This document shows, one piece after another, positions 1 to 19,867 of a DNA stretch of 64,000 nt. Numbering within the stretch: the first letter of the stretch is position 1; the number at the start of each line of letters is the position of its first letter. Source of the stretch: Semisulcospira habei (lineage: Eukaryota > Mollusca > Gastropoda > Semisulcospiridae). Under the pieces are notes generated by a model. It was not told the DNA's origin, did no database searches, and worked only from the letters and a program-made list of their open reading frames with translations. Both the position numbers and the translations under genes were made by a program. The stretch is from the NCBI GenBank assembly GCA_036245525.1, contig BTPG01000007.1, forward strand, positions 121,856,375 through 121,920,374, given 5' to 3'.

Positions 1-97
1 TCCGGAATGGTTGACGTACAAACCTAATGCTTTGTAGCTAACTAGCTCTGCGTGTAACAATAAGAAACCGCTACCGTAAATATACTAGCGTTTCATT

Positions 98-157
98 GGT
101 TGTCTCAGTCCCTCGATTTGCTACCGCTACAGCGGTAGCGAATCGAGGGAGACAACC
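98..157. repeat. Short perfect hairpin
   Basis: Two arms starting GGTTGTCTC and ending GAGACAACC enclose a CTACCGCT/AGCGGTAG core with almost no loop. It is a foldback repeat with no coding potential. I saw no second copy in the window. Confidence 0.7.
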
Positions 158-440
158 AGCATGAGTCGACAACCAGTGTGAGTCTTTATATAAACCTGAT
201 CTCAGTACTGGTTAAGTGGGTCATCTGTGAGCCAAGATAATGAAATGATACATGAACGCTGTCAGCGGTTCAGTATATTGGATACTGGATTAGTGCGCAG
301 TGTGCTTGAAAGGTTTTCTTGGTGTGTGTTGCGTGGCACGTATATGCAGCAAATTTGCAATTCAATGTAAGCACTATACCTGCCTGACACAACGCGACTT
401 GACCCGTACGCTGCCGAAAAGTGATTTGAAACTAACGAAC

Positions 441-508
441 TGCATGAGGTTTAGATCCCCAAGAGCCCGCGCAGTCGCGAGGGCTCATGAGGATCTATGC
501 ATCTTGCT
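441..508. repeat. Pal-2 hairpin (CATGAGCC family)
   Basis: A ~65-bp hairpin with outer arms like GCAAGAGGCATAGATCCTC and an inner CATGAGCCC arm. It is the first of about eleven members in the window. The left arm is the more diverged. Confidence 0.75.
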
Positions 509-583
509 GAGACGTGTTCGGTATCCACGTTCCTTTGACGGTTGGGGTCTTTCAAGTTGACGTCGAATTCAGTACAAATGACT

Positions 584-806
584 TTAACCCATGCATGCCA
601 TGCAGCCCTGACGTACTACAGCAGGAGATGGGTCGACCATGATAATTCAAGCGGATAGTGCCAGATTAGCTTGGCGCCTATCGGCACCAAACTAATCTGG
701 CACTGTCCTTGAATTATCATGGTCGATCTATCTCCTGCAACTGGTGCATAGTCATGATATGACGCTTCCAAAATTTGGGAAATACGTGCGTCGGGCTGAA
801 TGAGTT
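584..806. mobile_element. Pal-1 MITE-like palindromic element
   Basis: The ends are inverted: TTAACCCATGCA(TGC)..GCAGCCCTGACG on the left and CGTCGGGCTGAATGAGTT on the right. The centre is a strong palindrome with arms containing CCAGATTAGCTTGGCGCC. There is no ORF. Six further full, partial or deleted copies lie in the window. TTAA at the left edge suggests, but does not prove, a TTAA target site. It is probably a non-autonomous DNA transposon. Confidence 0.7.
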
Positions 807-811
807 ACTAA

Positions 812-2230
812 AAAGATCTGCGTTTACCTGCAGTGAAGGCTAACACTGACGTGGCCTCGCGAAGGTAAAGTGTACTGACCTATCTTCACTGATAAACAAC
901 ACGAAGCCCGGGGACAGAACAGCGGGTAGTAGCGACTGATTGCGGCGTGGGGGAGATACCCTGATAGCTCCGCTGCCGCTGTAGGATTAAAGGCTGAGTT
1001 CATTAACGTACACGAATGTAAAATATAAACGAACCTGTATGCCAGTATTTCTTTGTCAGCTAGTCAGTTGATAATGACTCAGATTCCGCGGAGATCTCAG
1101 GCCGTTGCAGTCGTCACATCCAAATACAAATGGCTTCCTGCTCTAGTCGTACTGGCCGAGTCGTGTTGCTATTTCGGTTTTCGGGTTTTCCCGCAGATGA
1201 CACATTCAAGGGTAGTTACTCGATTCATCATATCAAACAGGCAGGTTGAAGAGGCGACATGCTCCGGGGCTGTCTTTTAAGGCTAAAATTCGCCGATACA
1301 ACAGGCTTTCAATATGTTTTGCCTAAACAAAGACCAAGACTTTTCTGCCTTTTTTTTCATGGTAACTTGAGTCTATGTGAGCAACCACACATGACACTGA
1401 TCATTCCGGGCGGCCCGTAGAGCCGGTGTAGGCCGGAGTCATACAAGACTCCCGGCAGGGAGAAAACACTGGGAGTGTATTTCTCCGAGGAAAGTAACAC
1501 TCCCATCTCCGAAGAAAAGTGTTCTTTTCCTATCGGAAGAATACACTGGAAAATAAACAAGAATCATGCAAACTGTATTTATTTATTTATTCATTTTATT
1601 ATTATTGTTATTTGTTGTATTTATTCATTTATATGCTTTTTCTTATTTATTATTTTTGGTCGTTGTTGTTGATCTTGAATTGCCCGAGCTGGCAGGGTGA
1701 ACAAATTTGTGCTGACTATTCGGATGGATTGTTCATTTGTTTTCCGCGTGTGTGCAGTTATTGTATACGGTTGTTGTGTGTATATATCGGGTTCAACTTC
1801 TCGATATTTGCCCTGCTTTACTTGAAAGGGGCACAGCCGACCATTTTTAATGCTTCAGTTCGCAAAAAGCTGTTAGTGGGATTCAGTATACACACCCATT
1901 TAGACAGTGACCACCGTATTGTTCCACCAAATGCTTTCCGGCTTTAGTGTCCGTTGAACATGAAAAAGGCCCACCGAATCTTTTGAGGGATGCGTGAAAA
2001 GATTCGTTCTGATAGGCGATGGTACCTGACGTCATAACTATTCTATACGACTTTACGTCATCTGCATAGTTATAACTAATCAGAGACAAGATAGCTGATG
2101 AACCAGCGAAGTTAAAAAGAAAGTATCATCGAGACGTTTATCATTTAGTGAAGTCAAGTTAAAAAAAAAAACTTTATTTATCCCAATTCCGGGGCAATTC
2201 CAGTTTGGACGGGAGCGTATAAATATGTCA
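812..2230. other. Intergenic, no gene seen
   Basis: I see no conserved protein, RNA gene or recognisable transposon. It contains an AT-rich TTATTTATT stretch near 1575-1670 and a short A tract near 2161. The short open frames here have no family features. Confidence 0.5.
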
Positions 2231-2304
2231 ACTGAAGTACAAAATGGATAAGACGGATATACGCACACACATACACCCAGCCACACAGGCACCCATGCAC
2301 GCAG

Positions 2305-2405
2305 AATCAAGAACTATACTAATACTGACAACTATACAAATACTGACAACTATACTAATACTGACAACTATTCTAATACAGACATTTATGCTAATACTGA
2401 CATTA
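2305..2405. repeat. 18-bp tandem minisatellite
   Basis: About five diverged copies of an 18-bp unit related to AACTATACTAATACTGAC lie head to tail. No gene is associated with them. Confidence 0.7.
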
Positions 2406-2666
2406 ATTATATGTTTAAAAAAATAGCACATAAACCTTACAAAAACAAAACTAGCAGTTTTCATCCTCCGTTCGAGTACAGATGTCACAGCTGAGTACAT
2501 TTAATACAAATCTATGCCACTTTGTTCAAAAGAACAACAGCGGTGGGAATAAAAGATAACTTCCCTCTGTTTGTCTAACAGCTGTGACATCTGTACCGGC
2601 GGGCTTACTGATTTCGCCGCAAGATTTTATACCTGTTTTATCATATAGTTACACGGGCTCTCACCT

Positions 2667-2820
<154 letters not shown>

Positions 2821-3311
2821 AAAACGAACGAACGAACGAACGAACGAAACTTTATTTTCCAAGGATTGAGATATTAGGCGCGCAGGCCTTTCTTACAATC
2901 TGTCCTTGCTAAGCTACTTAAAAAAAAAAAAAAAAGGAACACCAACCACTGGAACAACAAAAACTAACTAATAATAAAGGACATACATACATATACTGAT
3001 GTACTCGTGCACGTGCGCACTTTTGTACATCCACAAACACACGTACGTGCGCACATAATTATCTAACATATAAGTAGGTATGATATTTTGTGTACTATCA
3101 GAAACAAGTTAGAAAACAGAAACAATTTGGAGGCTAGATGGAGAAAAAAAAAAAGCAAAAATTTAAAAACATGAAGCGTATTATGTCGAGAAAAAGAAGA
3201 AGAAGAAAGGATCAGCATAACGTTGTCTTAGACAGGTAATCATGTACTCTACTTTTAAACAGAGAGAGGGACGTGGTTTGTTGAATATTGGGAGGAAGTG
3301 AATAAGACAGG

Positions 3312-4547
3312 CTAGATTTGAACAGGTCTATACGGGGCCTTTTTATAGAGAGACTGTTCCTGGAGGTGCTGTATTTTTTTTTCAGTTGGCGAAAAGAGCC
3401 TAGATAAGTAAGGTGGAGCTTTCTCGTTAAGAATTTTGTGCATCAGTACACATTTGTTTAGTGCGAGGTGCTTAACCAGAGGGAGAAGTCCGATGGCCTG
3501 CAGCTTGGCATCAGTGGATAAAGACGGATGAGGGAGGATAAGCTTATCAGCGCGCTTGTATAATGAGTTTATCTTCTTGAAGTGATTTTCACTGCAGCCA
3601 TCCCATATAGTTGAGGCATAATCAATGTGTGGTTTAATGTAGGCATTAAAAAATAGTTTGCGCGTCTTAAGGTCAATGATCGTTTTAAGTTTGGAAAGTA
3701 AAAACAACTTTTTGGACAACTGTTTTCTCATATAGTATAGGTGGTTATGCCAGCTTAGATCATCATCTATTATTACTCCAAGCAGGCGGTGTTGACTGAC
3801 CTGCTCAATTGGGATGGAGTCCAAAGAAAGGTTGAGTGATGGAGGTTTGAGCTGATGTTTCTGGCGGGTTGTGATAAGCATGCTTTTTGTTTTTGTGGGA
3901 TTTACAAGCATGCGATTTTCATTACACCACCGAGAGACTTCATGAAGACTCTCTTGAAGATTATTTGCAATTTCAGGCACAGTTTTACCAGCGGAATGTA
4001 ATGTTGAGTCGTCGGCAAACATGTCACACTCAGCCGCAGTACACGTTACATGTAACGGTAGATCGTTAACGAAGATACAGAACAGTAGTGGACCTAAAAT
4101 AGACCCCTGGGGCACTCCATACTCCACAAATTGTTCAGAAGAACATTTTCCATTGATGTAGACTGTTTGTGTTCTTTTTGTAAGATAGGAGTTCAGAAAA
4201 GAAAGAGCCGAGGGGCTCTTTTTGTTTAAGTAGGTGGCAAGCTTTTTTAATAAGATGGTATGATCGATAAGATCAAACGCTTTTCTTAGATCCAAGAAGA
4301 CAGCACCAGCCATTTTATTATCATTTATGCTGTTGACCCACGAATTCACTATTCGTGCGAGTGCAGTGTGGCATGAATGCTTGGGACGAAAACCTGACTG
4401 GTAATGATATAATAGGGACCTTTTTTCAAGAAATTCCAGAAGATGTTTGTGAACATGCTTTTCCAGAGGCTTCGAGAGAACTGATAGAAGAGAAATTGGG
4501 CGAAAGTTATTAATTTCAGAAGAATCGTTTGCTTTAGGAACAGGCAC
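3312..4547 (-). pseudogene. LINE reverse transcriptase (fingers to thumb)
   Basis: This 411-codon frame reads as LINE RT. FRPISLLSVLSKPLEK lies near residue 15, FLDLRKAFDLIDH near 85 and YGVPQGSILGPLLF near 143. The catalytic FADD is near residue 177, and LLGVIIDDDLSWHNH follows near 260. All palm aspartates are present. The frame ends early: the expected C-terminal block (LFKSSLSYS and FKSRVHDYL) continues in another frame after a shift near 3337. The protein would copy the element's own RNA at a nicked target. The upstream half is the next entry. Confidence 0.85.
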
Positions 4548-4567
4548 TATTTTTGATTTTTTGAAAG

Positions 4568-5335
4568 CTACAGGGAAGACATTTTTTTTTTGTATACATA
4601 GGTTATAAATGTATGTAAGAGGTCCACTATGTATGGTTGCGACAGGTCAAGGATATATCCATTGATACAATCACTGCCCGAAGACGTTTTCTTTTTTAGG
4701 ATGGAAATGTATTTGCCTACCTCGTGTACAGCAATATCAGGGATGACGAAAATATCATCTGAGGACAATCTTTGCTTACAGAACTTTGTTAGCTTCTCTG
4801 GTGTGGAATATATCGACTGATTGCGATTGTGAGAACTGAGTAAGTCTTTGGGGGCTGATAGAAAGTGGTTATTAAACTCCTCAGCGGAGAGGTTTTCTGG
4901 AATGGTATTGCACTGTTTACGCTTGTTGTTGGTAAGCGTATTAAGTGCTGTCCAGATAGAGGAAGGGTTTCTGTCTTCTTCAACTGTTTTGGTTATAAAA
5001 GATCTCTGCGCCTCTCTAATTAAGTACTTAACTTTATTTCGCAATCTTTTAAATTCATGAAAGCTCTTTTCTTTCTTAGCCTTATTTCTATCATCCATTG
5101 CTTGTTTGATTTCGTCGGTTATCCATGAGGGAGGCTGGCGGGATCGGACTCGCTTTCTTCTTACTGGCGCATGTTTGTTTAGCACCCCTAGGAACAGATT
5201 AAGTAAGACAGAGACAGCCTTATCTGGGTTGGTACAATTGTACACATCATGAAACGGTGTAAGGCGAAGATCGTGTAGAAAAGCATCTTTGTTTAGTTTT
5301 TTAAAAGACCTATAGGTAATGTACACATGCTGATC
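4568..5335 (-). pseudogene. LINE ORF2 part upstream of the RT
   Basis: The open frame covers the linker before the RT (RQPPSWITDEIKQAMDDRNK, then basic residues) and the first RT motif (SSGSDCINGYILDLSQP). The linker is typical of LINE ORF2 proteins. It is separated from the RT frame by a frameshift in a T-rich tract near 4570-4590. The apparent N-terminus is only a translation of the adjacent GA tract and is not protein. Confidence 0.75.
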
Positions 5336-5349
5336 AAGAGAAAGAGAGT

Positions 5350-6141
<792 letters not shown>

Positions 6142-6229
6142 TTGAAGAGTGTGTGACTAGAACAAAACATCATCTTCCATTCTCTACAACCACAAGAAGT
6201 CGATTAAAACAAAACTCAGATTAAAAATT

Positions 6230-7730
6230 TGGTTTCATGTTTTATTTCATTTTTTTTTCGTTTGTCGCACCAATCTTTGGATCCACCGGGCGCCCCTGAG
6301 TTATGATTTTACGCTGACTAGTTATCACCCGTGACTTTAGTTCTGTGACTGATAACATCAAAGCTTCCTCAATGTCAGATGAAATCGTTCAAATCAGCAA
6401 GGGGGATGTGTGTAAGGTTTTTTGAGCGTACAAACACAAGCAAGAGTGCTGGCCCTGATTGCATCTCTGGCCACGTTTTGAGACACTGTGCCTCGCAGCT
6501 CTGTGACATCTTCCATTCCATCTTTCAAGCCTCTCTCGAACTGCAGAGGGTTCCCACCATGTGGAAATGTCCATAGTTGTCCCAATTTCTAAATAGACCC
6601 GCCCTTCTGTACTAATCGATTTTGGCCTATTGCGTTGACATCTCTAATGATGAAAACCTTTGAGAATTAGTCAAATTTCACCTCATGAACTATACAACAC
6701 ATTTATCGGACCTTCTGCAGTTCACGTACAGGCCTGGAAGAGGGGTCGAGGAAGAGTTCGGGTAAACGGCACATTGTCTACTGTATATAGGTTTCTACAG
6801 GCTCACCTCAAGGCTGTATGCTTTCACCACTCTTATTTATATTGTACACAGATGACTGCGGGAGTGCACACAGTGACAGGCATTTTATTAAGTTCTCAGA
6901 CGATTCTGCTCTGCTGAGCCTGCTCTATGATGACGAAACCATCAGTCACGGTCCAGTCGTGCAGGATTTTGTGGACTGGTGCCGCGACTTATTTCTGTGC
7001 ATCAATGCTTCCAAAACAAGAGATATGTGCATAGACTTCAGGAAAAAACCATCAAACGCAGTCAGACACTGTTATTTTTGATGAAATAGTGGAAAATGTG
7101 ACCGAGTACAAATACCTCGGAACCACCATGGATGACAAACTTAAATGGGACAGACAGTGTAATGTTTCGCACAAGAAAGACTAACAGCGCCTGTATCTTT
7201 TGAAGAAGCTGCGTAAGTTTAATGTTGACAACTCTGTTCTAACGCTCTATTATCAGTCTTTTATTGAAAGTGTACTCACCTTCTCATGTGTCTGATGGTT
7301 TGGGAACATGAGCATAAAAGATAAGACTAAGCTCCATTGCATTATCAACATTAGTAGAAAGATAACTGGTGTTCAGCAGCCCTGCCTTTCTTCTTTGTAT
7401 GAGAAGCAGATGCTTAACAAAGCCTTCCACATTGTTGTGTGGGTTGTTTGCGTGTGTGCGTGCGTGTGTTTTGTGCGCGTGGTATAAGGTAGTGTCGTCT
7501 CAGTTAATTTTTAAGCACGTTTTCTTTCTAGGTGGCTATAAACATTACAGATGGTTGTGATGTTACATACGTGCACATACTCACTGTACGGTCGGTGTGT
7601 TCTAGTCGGTCAAATGTATTTATTTGTTTTATGTTCACATTTGATGTTTTTAAATCTGTTTAAAAAAAATCCGCTGCAAACACATTTCCCATCTTGAGAC
7701 AATAAAGGTATTCGTATTCGTATTTATGCT
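6230..7730 (+). mobile_element. Decayed Rex1-like LINE
   Basis: Broken frames read as RT in order: SAGPDCISGHVLRHCASQL (about 6440), a damaged middle (6600-6800), MLSPLLFILYTDDCG (6818), FSDDSALLSLL (6896), WCRDLFLCINASKTRDM (6975) and YKYLGTTMDDKLKWD (about 7108). The wording parallels the Rex1-like element at 12,500-13,790. The 3' end is GACAATAAAGGTATTCGTATTC, a polyadenylation-like signal followed by a short (GTATTC) repeat. Several stops and frameshifts mean it is not functional. Confidence 0.75.
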
Positions 7731-8467
7731 GCAGAGATATGAAAACTACTGTGTGTGTCAAAGTTGCATATCGCTAGTCGTAACATTTTTTTGGGTCTGT
7801 ACTCAGCCTTCACTCAATTCAGATAGGTAGTGTTTTTGCTGCAAGGGTGCATATGTCGTTTTCCAATGATGCTTTACGTAGACCTCGATGTGTGAGATGT
7901 GAAATTGATTGCAGTGCAAAAAGTGGGAATAAATACCAATGTTCTGTTTCAATCATGGAAGACGTTCCGTGTTTCCGAGGGCTAAAGGATCAAAGGTCAA
8001 ACTAGGCACTACGCACGATCGTTACTAGTACAACACCAGCAGATCGAGCGGAACCCGCATTGTGATTTTGACAGAATAGCAAGTACGGAAGGTTATTCTA
8101 CTTTCTATTGAAAAATTAGGTCAATGGGATGCCGGAGAACATCAGCACACGTGCGCATGACACGTGTGTACATCACACCGATGACATCCTGACCTGCAGC
8201 CGGTATTGTGATAGTCATCTGGGTTGTCTTGTGACGTAGGCTCGTAACTATGAACATTAATTCAAAACGAGGCCTATGCAGAAGATAATTCGCGACTCGG
8301 GTACTAAAACAACACCTTCCAAACGATGAATTTCGACATTGGACATTGTATTCACATCATAAAACTCTAAGATAGTACACAAAGGACGCATACACATACT
8401 GTCCGTAGTATCTGTTGCAGACAGTTTTCTTACTGTGTTGAGATGCTTGATCCTGGGGAATATAACT
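7731..8467. other. Intergenic, no gene seen
   Basis: I find no coding, RNA-gene or repeat signal that I can name in this stretch. Confidence 0.4.
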
Positions 8468-8606
8468 TTAACCCATTCAGCCCTGACGCTCTACAGCAGG
8501 AGATGGACCGGCCATGATAAATCCATCTCCTGCAACTGCTGGTGCATAGTCATTAGATGACACCTCCAAAACTTGGGAAATACGGCCGTCGGGCTGAACA
8601 AATTAA
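8468..8606. mobile_element. Pal-1 element, internally deleted
   Basis: Both ends of the Pal-1 family are present: TTAACCCATTCAGCCCTGAC on the left and GTCGGGCTGAA on the right. Most of the central palindrome is missing, with only the outer arms (CCATGATAA and ATCCATCTCCTGCA) joined together. Confidence 0.7.
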
Positions 8607-14858
<6,252 letters not shown>

Positions 14859-14879
14859 TATATATATTGACAGTTGAAC

Positions 14880-17205
14880 TCGGGTCTGAGATCACTACTT
14901 GACAAGCATGCTCCATCTGCTCGCCGTAAAGTGTCATGTCGGACATCCTCACCGTGGTTCAGCGCCGTGGGAGACAAGCTTCTCGTTGCAAAGAGAGAGC
15001 GACGACAAGCTAAGAGACTATAGCTGTCCACTGGACTTACCGTACACAAGCAGATTTTCAGCGCTGCTAAGAAATATGTAACTCGTCTGGTACTCGTGGC
15101 GAAGACAGCTTTCTTTAATGCCAAGATTGCAGCGCGCACCACCAGCAAGCAGCTTTATAATGTAACCAACAAACTGACTGCTAGAAGGGATCCATCTCCA
15201 CTCCCGACCATTTTCTCGCCATTAGAGCTGCCTGATCAGTTCTCAAATTTCTTTAATGAAAAAGTTCAGAACATTCGTGATAGACTTGATGGACTTATTT
15301 CACAGTCTCCATCACAGTATGACGTTCCCTTTTCTGGTCAGTGTCTCTCGTCCTTCAGACCTGTCAGTGAACAGGAACTTCATACTGCGCTGAAGAGAAC
15401 GGCAGAAAAGACTTGTAGTTTAGACCCACTTCCTACTACATTGCTGTACAAGTGTATTGATGTTGCGCTTCCAGTCATGACCAACATTGTCAACGAGTCC
15501 CTGAGGTCTGGTGTTTTCCCGTCGGATTTCAAGTCCGCCATTGTTAAACCTTTGCTAAAAAAAAAAGCCCTCTCTAGACCCTAACCATCTACAGAATTAC
15601 CGCCCTGTCTCAAACCTCCCTTTTCTCTCTAAGATCGTTGAGAAGGTTGTGTTGTCGCAACTTCTCGACCATCTGAACCTGAATCATCTTCTTAGTCCCA
15701 ATCAGTCTGCTTACCGTGCAGGTCATTCCACTGAAATTGCGCTTGCAAAAATTCTGAATGACCTCCTCGAGGCTCTTGATGATGGCAAAGTATCTGTTCT
15801 CGCACTGTTAGACCTATCTGCTGCCTTTGATACGATTGACCATGACATTTTGCTACAACGTCTCTATTCTGTGTATGGTATTCATGAAACTGCTTTATCG
15901 TGGTTTAGATCATATCTGACAGACAGAACTTAGTGCATAGTTGTTAATGATAAACTATCCAGCCCATCCACCGTGTGCTTTGGCATCCCACAAGGATGAG
16001 TTCTTGGACCAGTCCTCTTTACCCTGTATGTTCAGCCACTGGCCAGTGTCTTTAACCGTTTCTCTATATCACATCATGCATTTGCAGATGATACTCAACT
16101 CCATGACTCATGTACACCTGATCAGATTATGGACACAATCGAGAGCCTTCAGGAGTGTGTCTTGGATACTAAGATGTGGATGACTTCAAACAAACTACAT
16201 TTGAATGACGGAAAATCTGAGGCCATGATCATTGCTTCCCCGAGGTTGATGAAGACGCTGACACTCACCCAGTCATTACAAATCTGTGGTGCCACTGTCC
16301 CCTTCTCCCCCCACGTAAAAAATCTGGGTGTCACACTTGATAGTAGCCTGTCCATGCGCCTTCATGTAAACAAAGTTTGCAGATCCGCCTATACTGAACT
16401 GCGACGTATTGCTTCAGTCCGCCAATATCTGACACCTGAAGCAACTAAAGTACTTGTCTGCGCTTTTGTTTTGTCTAAATTAGACTATTGCAATGGTCTT
16501 TTGGCAGGCTGTTCCCAGTGTCTGATTGGCAAACTCCAGAAAATTCAAACTCAGCTGCTAGGTTAATTCTTAGAGTCCCTGGATCAGATCATATCACACC
16601 CCATCTGCCTGCCCTTCACTGGTTACCTGTAACAGCTAGGATTCAGTACAAAATTTCATGCATGACTCACAGTTGTATTACCTGTTCCTGCCCACACTAC
16701 CTTGCCTCTCTTCTCCAGCTGTATACGCCCTCAAGACAGAATTTGCGTTCTGCTGCCGACTCTCGAGTTTTACGTATCCTTCTTGTCAAAACAAAGTCGT
16801 TTGGTGAGAGGTCATTCAGATACCAGAGCCCAATTGTTTGGAATGATCTCCCACGCGAACTGAGATACGTAGATTCAAGAGAGGCATTCAAGCGAGCCCT
16901 AAAGACCCATATTTTTTCTGTCTGCTACAAATGACTTGTCACAGACCTGTCATGTTAAAGTCATCTCTATCTATGTTAGAAGTAGTGGGTGTGTGTGTGT
17001 GTGAATGCCAGTATGAGTCCATAAGCGTAGCACTTCTGAATGGTGACTTTATAGCTTGTTTACAGAGTGTGTTGTATTTTGTTTTTGTACTTTTTGTGAA
17101 TTGCATTTTTGTAATTAGTTATTTTTGTACATTAGTTTTTGTTAAACGCCTAGAGCTCTAATCTGAGGTTAGGCGCTATACAAGTACTCATTATTATTAT
17201 TATCC
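14880..17205 (+). mobile_element. L2/CR1-like LINE, 5'-truncated, frameshifted
   Basis: Coding begins in the linker upstream of the RT and runs through the complete RT to the C-terminal block (WNDLPRELRYVDSREAFKRA) and a stop at 16,932. Breaks are near 15,090, at an A9 run near 15,560, a TAG at about 15,931, a TGA at about 15,998 and a shift near 16,560. The 3' end GGTTAGGCGCTATACAAGTA followed by (ATT)n is typical of L2-like elements. (TG)n occurs in the 3' UTR near 16,988. Confidence 0.85.
15096..16932 (+). pseudogene. L2-like LINE ORF2 (linker, RT, C-terminus)
   Basis: Segments in order: 15,096-15,584 is the linker and first RT motif (TCSLDPLPTTLLYKC). 15,600-15,930 has NYRPVSNLPFLSKIVEKVV, then LLDLSAAFDTIDHDIL. 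15,935-16,566 has the catalytic FADDTQL near 16,081 and VKNLGVTLDSSLSM. 16,560-16,932 is the C-terminal LHWLPVTARIQYKI block. The palm aspartates are intact. Five disruptions make it a pseudogene. Confidence 0.85.
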
Positions 17206-17540
17206 TCGATAGGTCTTTCCGGCCGGCTGTACTTTCCTGTGGTTGTGTCGTACAGTTGTTTCATGTTGCCGTTTGCTGCAGCTTGCTCTGCCTCCTCTGC
17301 CAGGTTGTCCATATAGTTGGGCTTGTACGTCCTCACACTTCGTTTTACCTCTGTGTCGGCCTCTGTGTAGTCGGCTTGTGCTGCTGCCTTTGCTATTCTT
17401 GTGCGTCTGGTATTGACAGCATCTTTCTTTTGTTAAGTCGTCTGTATTTTGCGCATGGTTCCTGCTGTCATCTATTTTTGTTTTTCTGTTGGGGCTTATT
17501 TGGTCCTACTGCGTCCTGGCAGGATCGTTCACTCCTTTCC
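17206..17540. other. Intergenic, no gene seen
   Basis: No recognisable gene. It is possibly the decayed RT part of the LINE whose endonuclease follows, but I cannot support that by reading. Confidence 0.3.
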
Positions 17541-17559
17541 ACAGGGCGTGGAGGTCAGT

Positions 17560-18035
17560 TTAATCGTCATACAGCTCTTGCTGCACTTGGATCTTGTTGG
17601 TTAGCATGAGCTTGTAGTCTTCTTGAGTCCTTGTGTCTTTCAGGAAACCAAAGTTGAATTTCTGTCTTTGGCCATGTGTTGCTGCGAAGTTTTTGTTTAG
17701 CTTTATTTTCAGTCGTGCAACCAGGAGATGGTGATCCGTTGCTGCATCTGCCCCCCTCTTCACTCGGTCATCTTCAAGTGATCTTCTAAACTTTCTGGAT
17801 TTGGTTTTGCGGTGGTGTGATCCGGAGATACCTACGTGGCCTTGCGGATCCTTTTGTGTGGAAAGATGCTGCCTCCGGTGACCATGTTGTTCAGTGCACA
17901 GATGTCTGCAAACCGCGCTCCATTTTCATTCATCTCCCCAAGCGCGTGTGGGCCCATCACTTCGTCATAGCCTGTGTTGTCTGCTCATGTTTAGTCCAGT
18001 ACAGCTTGCAGTCTACGATAAAAGTGGTCTTTTAA
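17560..18035 (-). pseudogene. LINE endonuclease (EEP) fragment
   Basis: The minus strand encodes GEMNENGARFADICALNNMV (about 17,960-17,885), then ATWVSPDHTT, then KRGADAATDHHLLVARLKIK (17,757-17,700). This is the C-terminal half of an AP-like endonuclease of a LINE ORF2. The usual SDH triad reads TDH. Frames are broken between the pieces. The catalytic N-terminal half is not seen. Confidence 0.7.
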
Positions 18036-19200
18036 CTAACCGGTAGTATCATAGAAAGCACTGATGTCTATATAGTTTGCCTTTTGGGGAAATCGTAGCA
18101 CCGTCGACAGTCTGATACACAGTCGTTTGCCTGAGTTTTGCCCGCTTTGCATCCAGGTTCCTTTGACTCATTGACAGCGTTGAATTAACACAAATGTCAT
18201 AAAACAATCTGAGACCAATAGTCGGGATGGGTTTGATCAATATAATGCGTGCTTGTCGTGTTTTGTATCAAGTCTGTCGGCTGTTTATTATTTTCCCTGC
18301 AGCAGCCGGGCTCTCAAATCAAAACACAGTTTAAAACGCGTTTATCAATTTTATCGTGACATCAGAGTGTAATCGCGCATCGGCACTTTTCAAATGCATA
18401 GTAGAGAAAATGGCGATATACTTACATTTCACATTAACCCCACCCCCACCCCCCACACTTTGGTACCGGTTTCAGGCCACTTTACAAATTTCAAATACAA
18501 GCGATCAAAAAATCTCTGTAACTTCAGTAGCTGAACTGGCCCTTCGTCTGTCTTGTACTGTGTTTGTCTTAAATGGCGTAAATCCGTGTCTGTTACGTGA
18601 GTGTGTGTGTTGGGTTTCAGTTCGCGGCGCTTTGAGTCGATTTGCCCAAAAAATGAGAAAAAGCGCCTATATAATAACGGTATTATTATTATTATGAGTC
18701 CCGTGGCACAACGAACACATCGCAAAAACAAGAGACTTAAATATAAGTCTTTTTGAGTCATCTACACGAGCTTCTTGAGAATCGTGAGGATGTATGACTG
18801 CTGGTGGTACACTTATATCTGTGTGCCTATGGTGGATGGGATGATCTTGCACTATACAGGGCATTTTTAGGAGTGAAAAATTAATAATTATGCGATTTAC
18901 CTATCAACCATTTTTCTACCCCTGTTGACCGTGACCTAATAACACACGCGCAGTAATATTGTCATGATAAGCCTTGTCTGTTTTTGTTGTTTGCTGTCTC
19001 TTGTTAGGAACAATTACGGGATGGTTTGACCTTAGAGAGAACAATATTTGTTGCCGCTGAGGCACAATCGGAAGTTTTGAGGTGTACAGCCCGACACAAA
19101 TGACAGCTTCAGCTTTGAAGCTGTTTTCTCCCCTAACATATTATGTAGAATGAGGCACGTGGTATCAACTGCTTTGGCAATAGTGCTCGCCTGGGTTACA
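18036..19200. other. Intergenic; an L2-like tail near 18,660
   Basis: The only signal is AAGCGCCTATATAATAACGG followed by (TATTAT) at 18,664-18,696. It resembles the 3' tail of L2-like LINEs or SINEs using such a tail. No coding sequence accompanies it. Confidence 0.4.
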
Positions 19201-19207
19201 GAGCGAT

Positions 19208-19286
19208 TTATCACCTTCGGGTATTATTTTTGTGTGTGAAATGATCACTAATGCTCGCACTCCCAAAAATAATACCATCGGGTGAA
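19208..19286. repeat. Foldback repeat
   Basis: The inverted arms read TCACCTTCGGGTATTATTTT and, at the right, AAAATAATACCATCGGGTGA, with a ~35-nt loop. It is non-coding. Confidence 0.6.
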
Positions 19287-19867
19287 AAATATCTCCGAAT
19301 CTAAGTCTATTGATATAATAGTAATAGACATCATTCACGCCGTGACCCAATCGACCGTAATTGTTTACGCACTATGTGATTTGCGATTGTTTCTGAGCTT
19401 TGCTTCTGGCAGTTGGCATTGCTGGGATCAATTTTGTGAGTCGCATTTACCATTGTCAATCGTTCAACTGGCTAATGCGTGTGACATAGACATATACATG
19501 TATCGATTCGCATAGGCACAAATGGACCTGATGACTGTCAGTAGAAGGCACAGATTCTTCTTAGTCCCTGCATCGCAGGTGCTGATGAACATCTGCGCCT
19601 CGTATTGACAGACGTCGGGGCCATTTGCATCCTAAACTTGAGCAAAATCATCATGATTAAAGCGGTCTGCTCTACGTGCAATAATGATAAGAACGGGAAT
19701 GCTGGACACAACGTGATGACTGCTGACTTTGGAGGTTTGAATGTCGAGCAATGAAAGCCTTTTCTGATCCTTTTCTTCCTTGTACGTTGAAGACTTCCAC
19801 CGACCCGTATCAGGGGCAGTAGAAACTCCCTGTTTCGTGTTCCTGCTGACATGGACTGTGAAAAGAA

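Larger units (their letters stand above)
2821..5349 (-). mobile_element. 5'-truncated non-LTR retrotransposon, CR1/Daphne-like
   Basis: On the minus strand the element runs from about 5349 to a tail at 2821-2850 made of AATAAAG followed by (TTCG)n. It carries a region upstream of the RT and a full RT (3312-4547), with frameshifts near 4550-4570 and 3337. No N-terminal endonuclease remains, so the copy is 5'-truncated. Both ends abut (GA)n tracts, on the sense strand (TC)n. The clade call rests on RT motif wording (FRPISLLSVLSKPLEK, MFADDSTLHS) and the apparent lack of RNase H, and is tentative. The copy is dead but recent enough for long open frames. Confidence 0.8.

Noticed and set aside
1053..1947. 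Small frames of 60-140 codons near the left end
   Set aside because: No domain, signal peptide, codon bias or paralogue seen; expected by chance in this composition.
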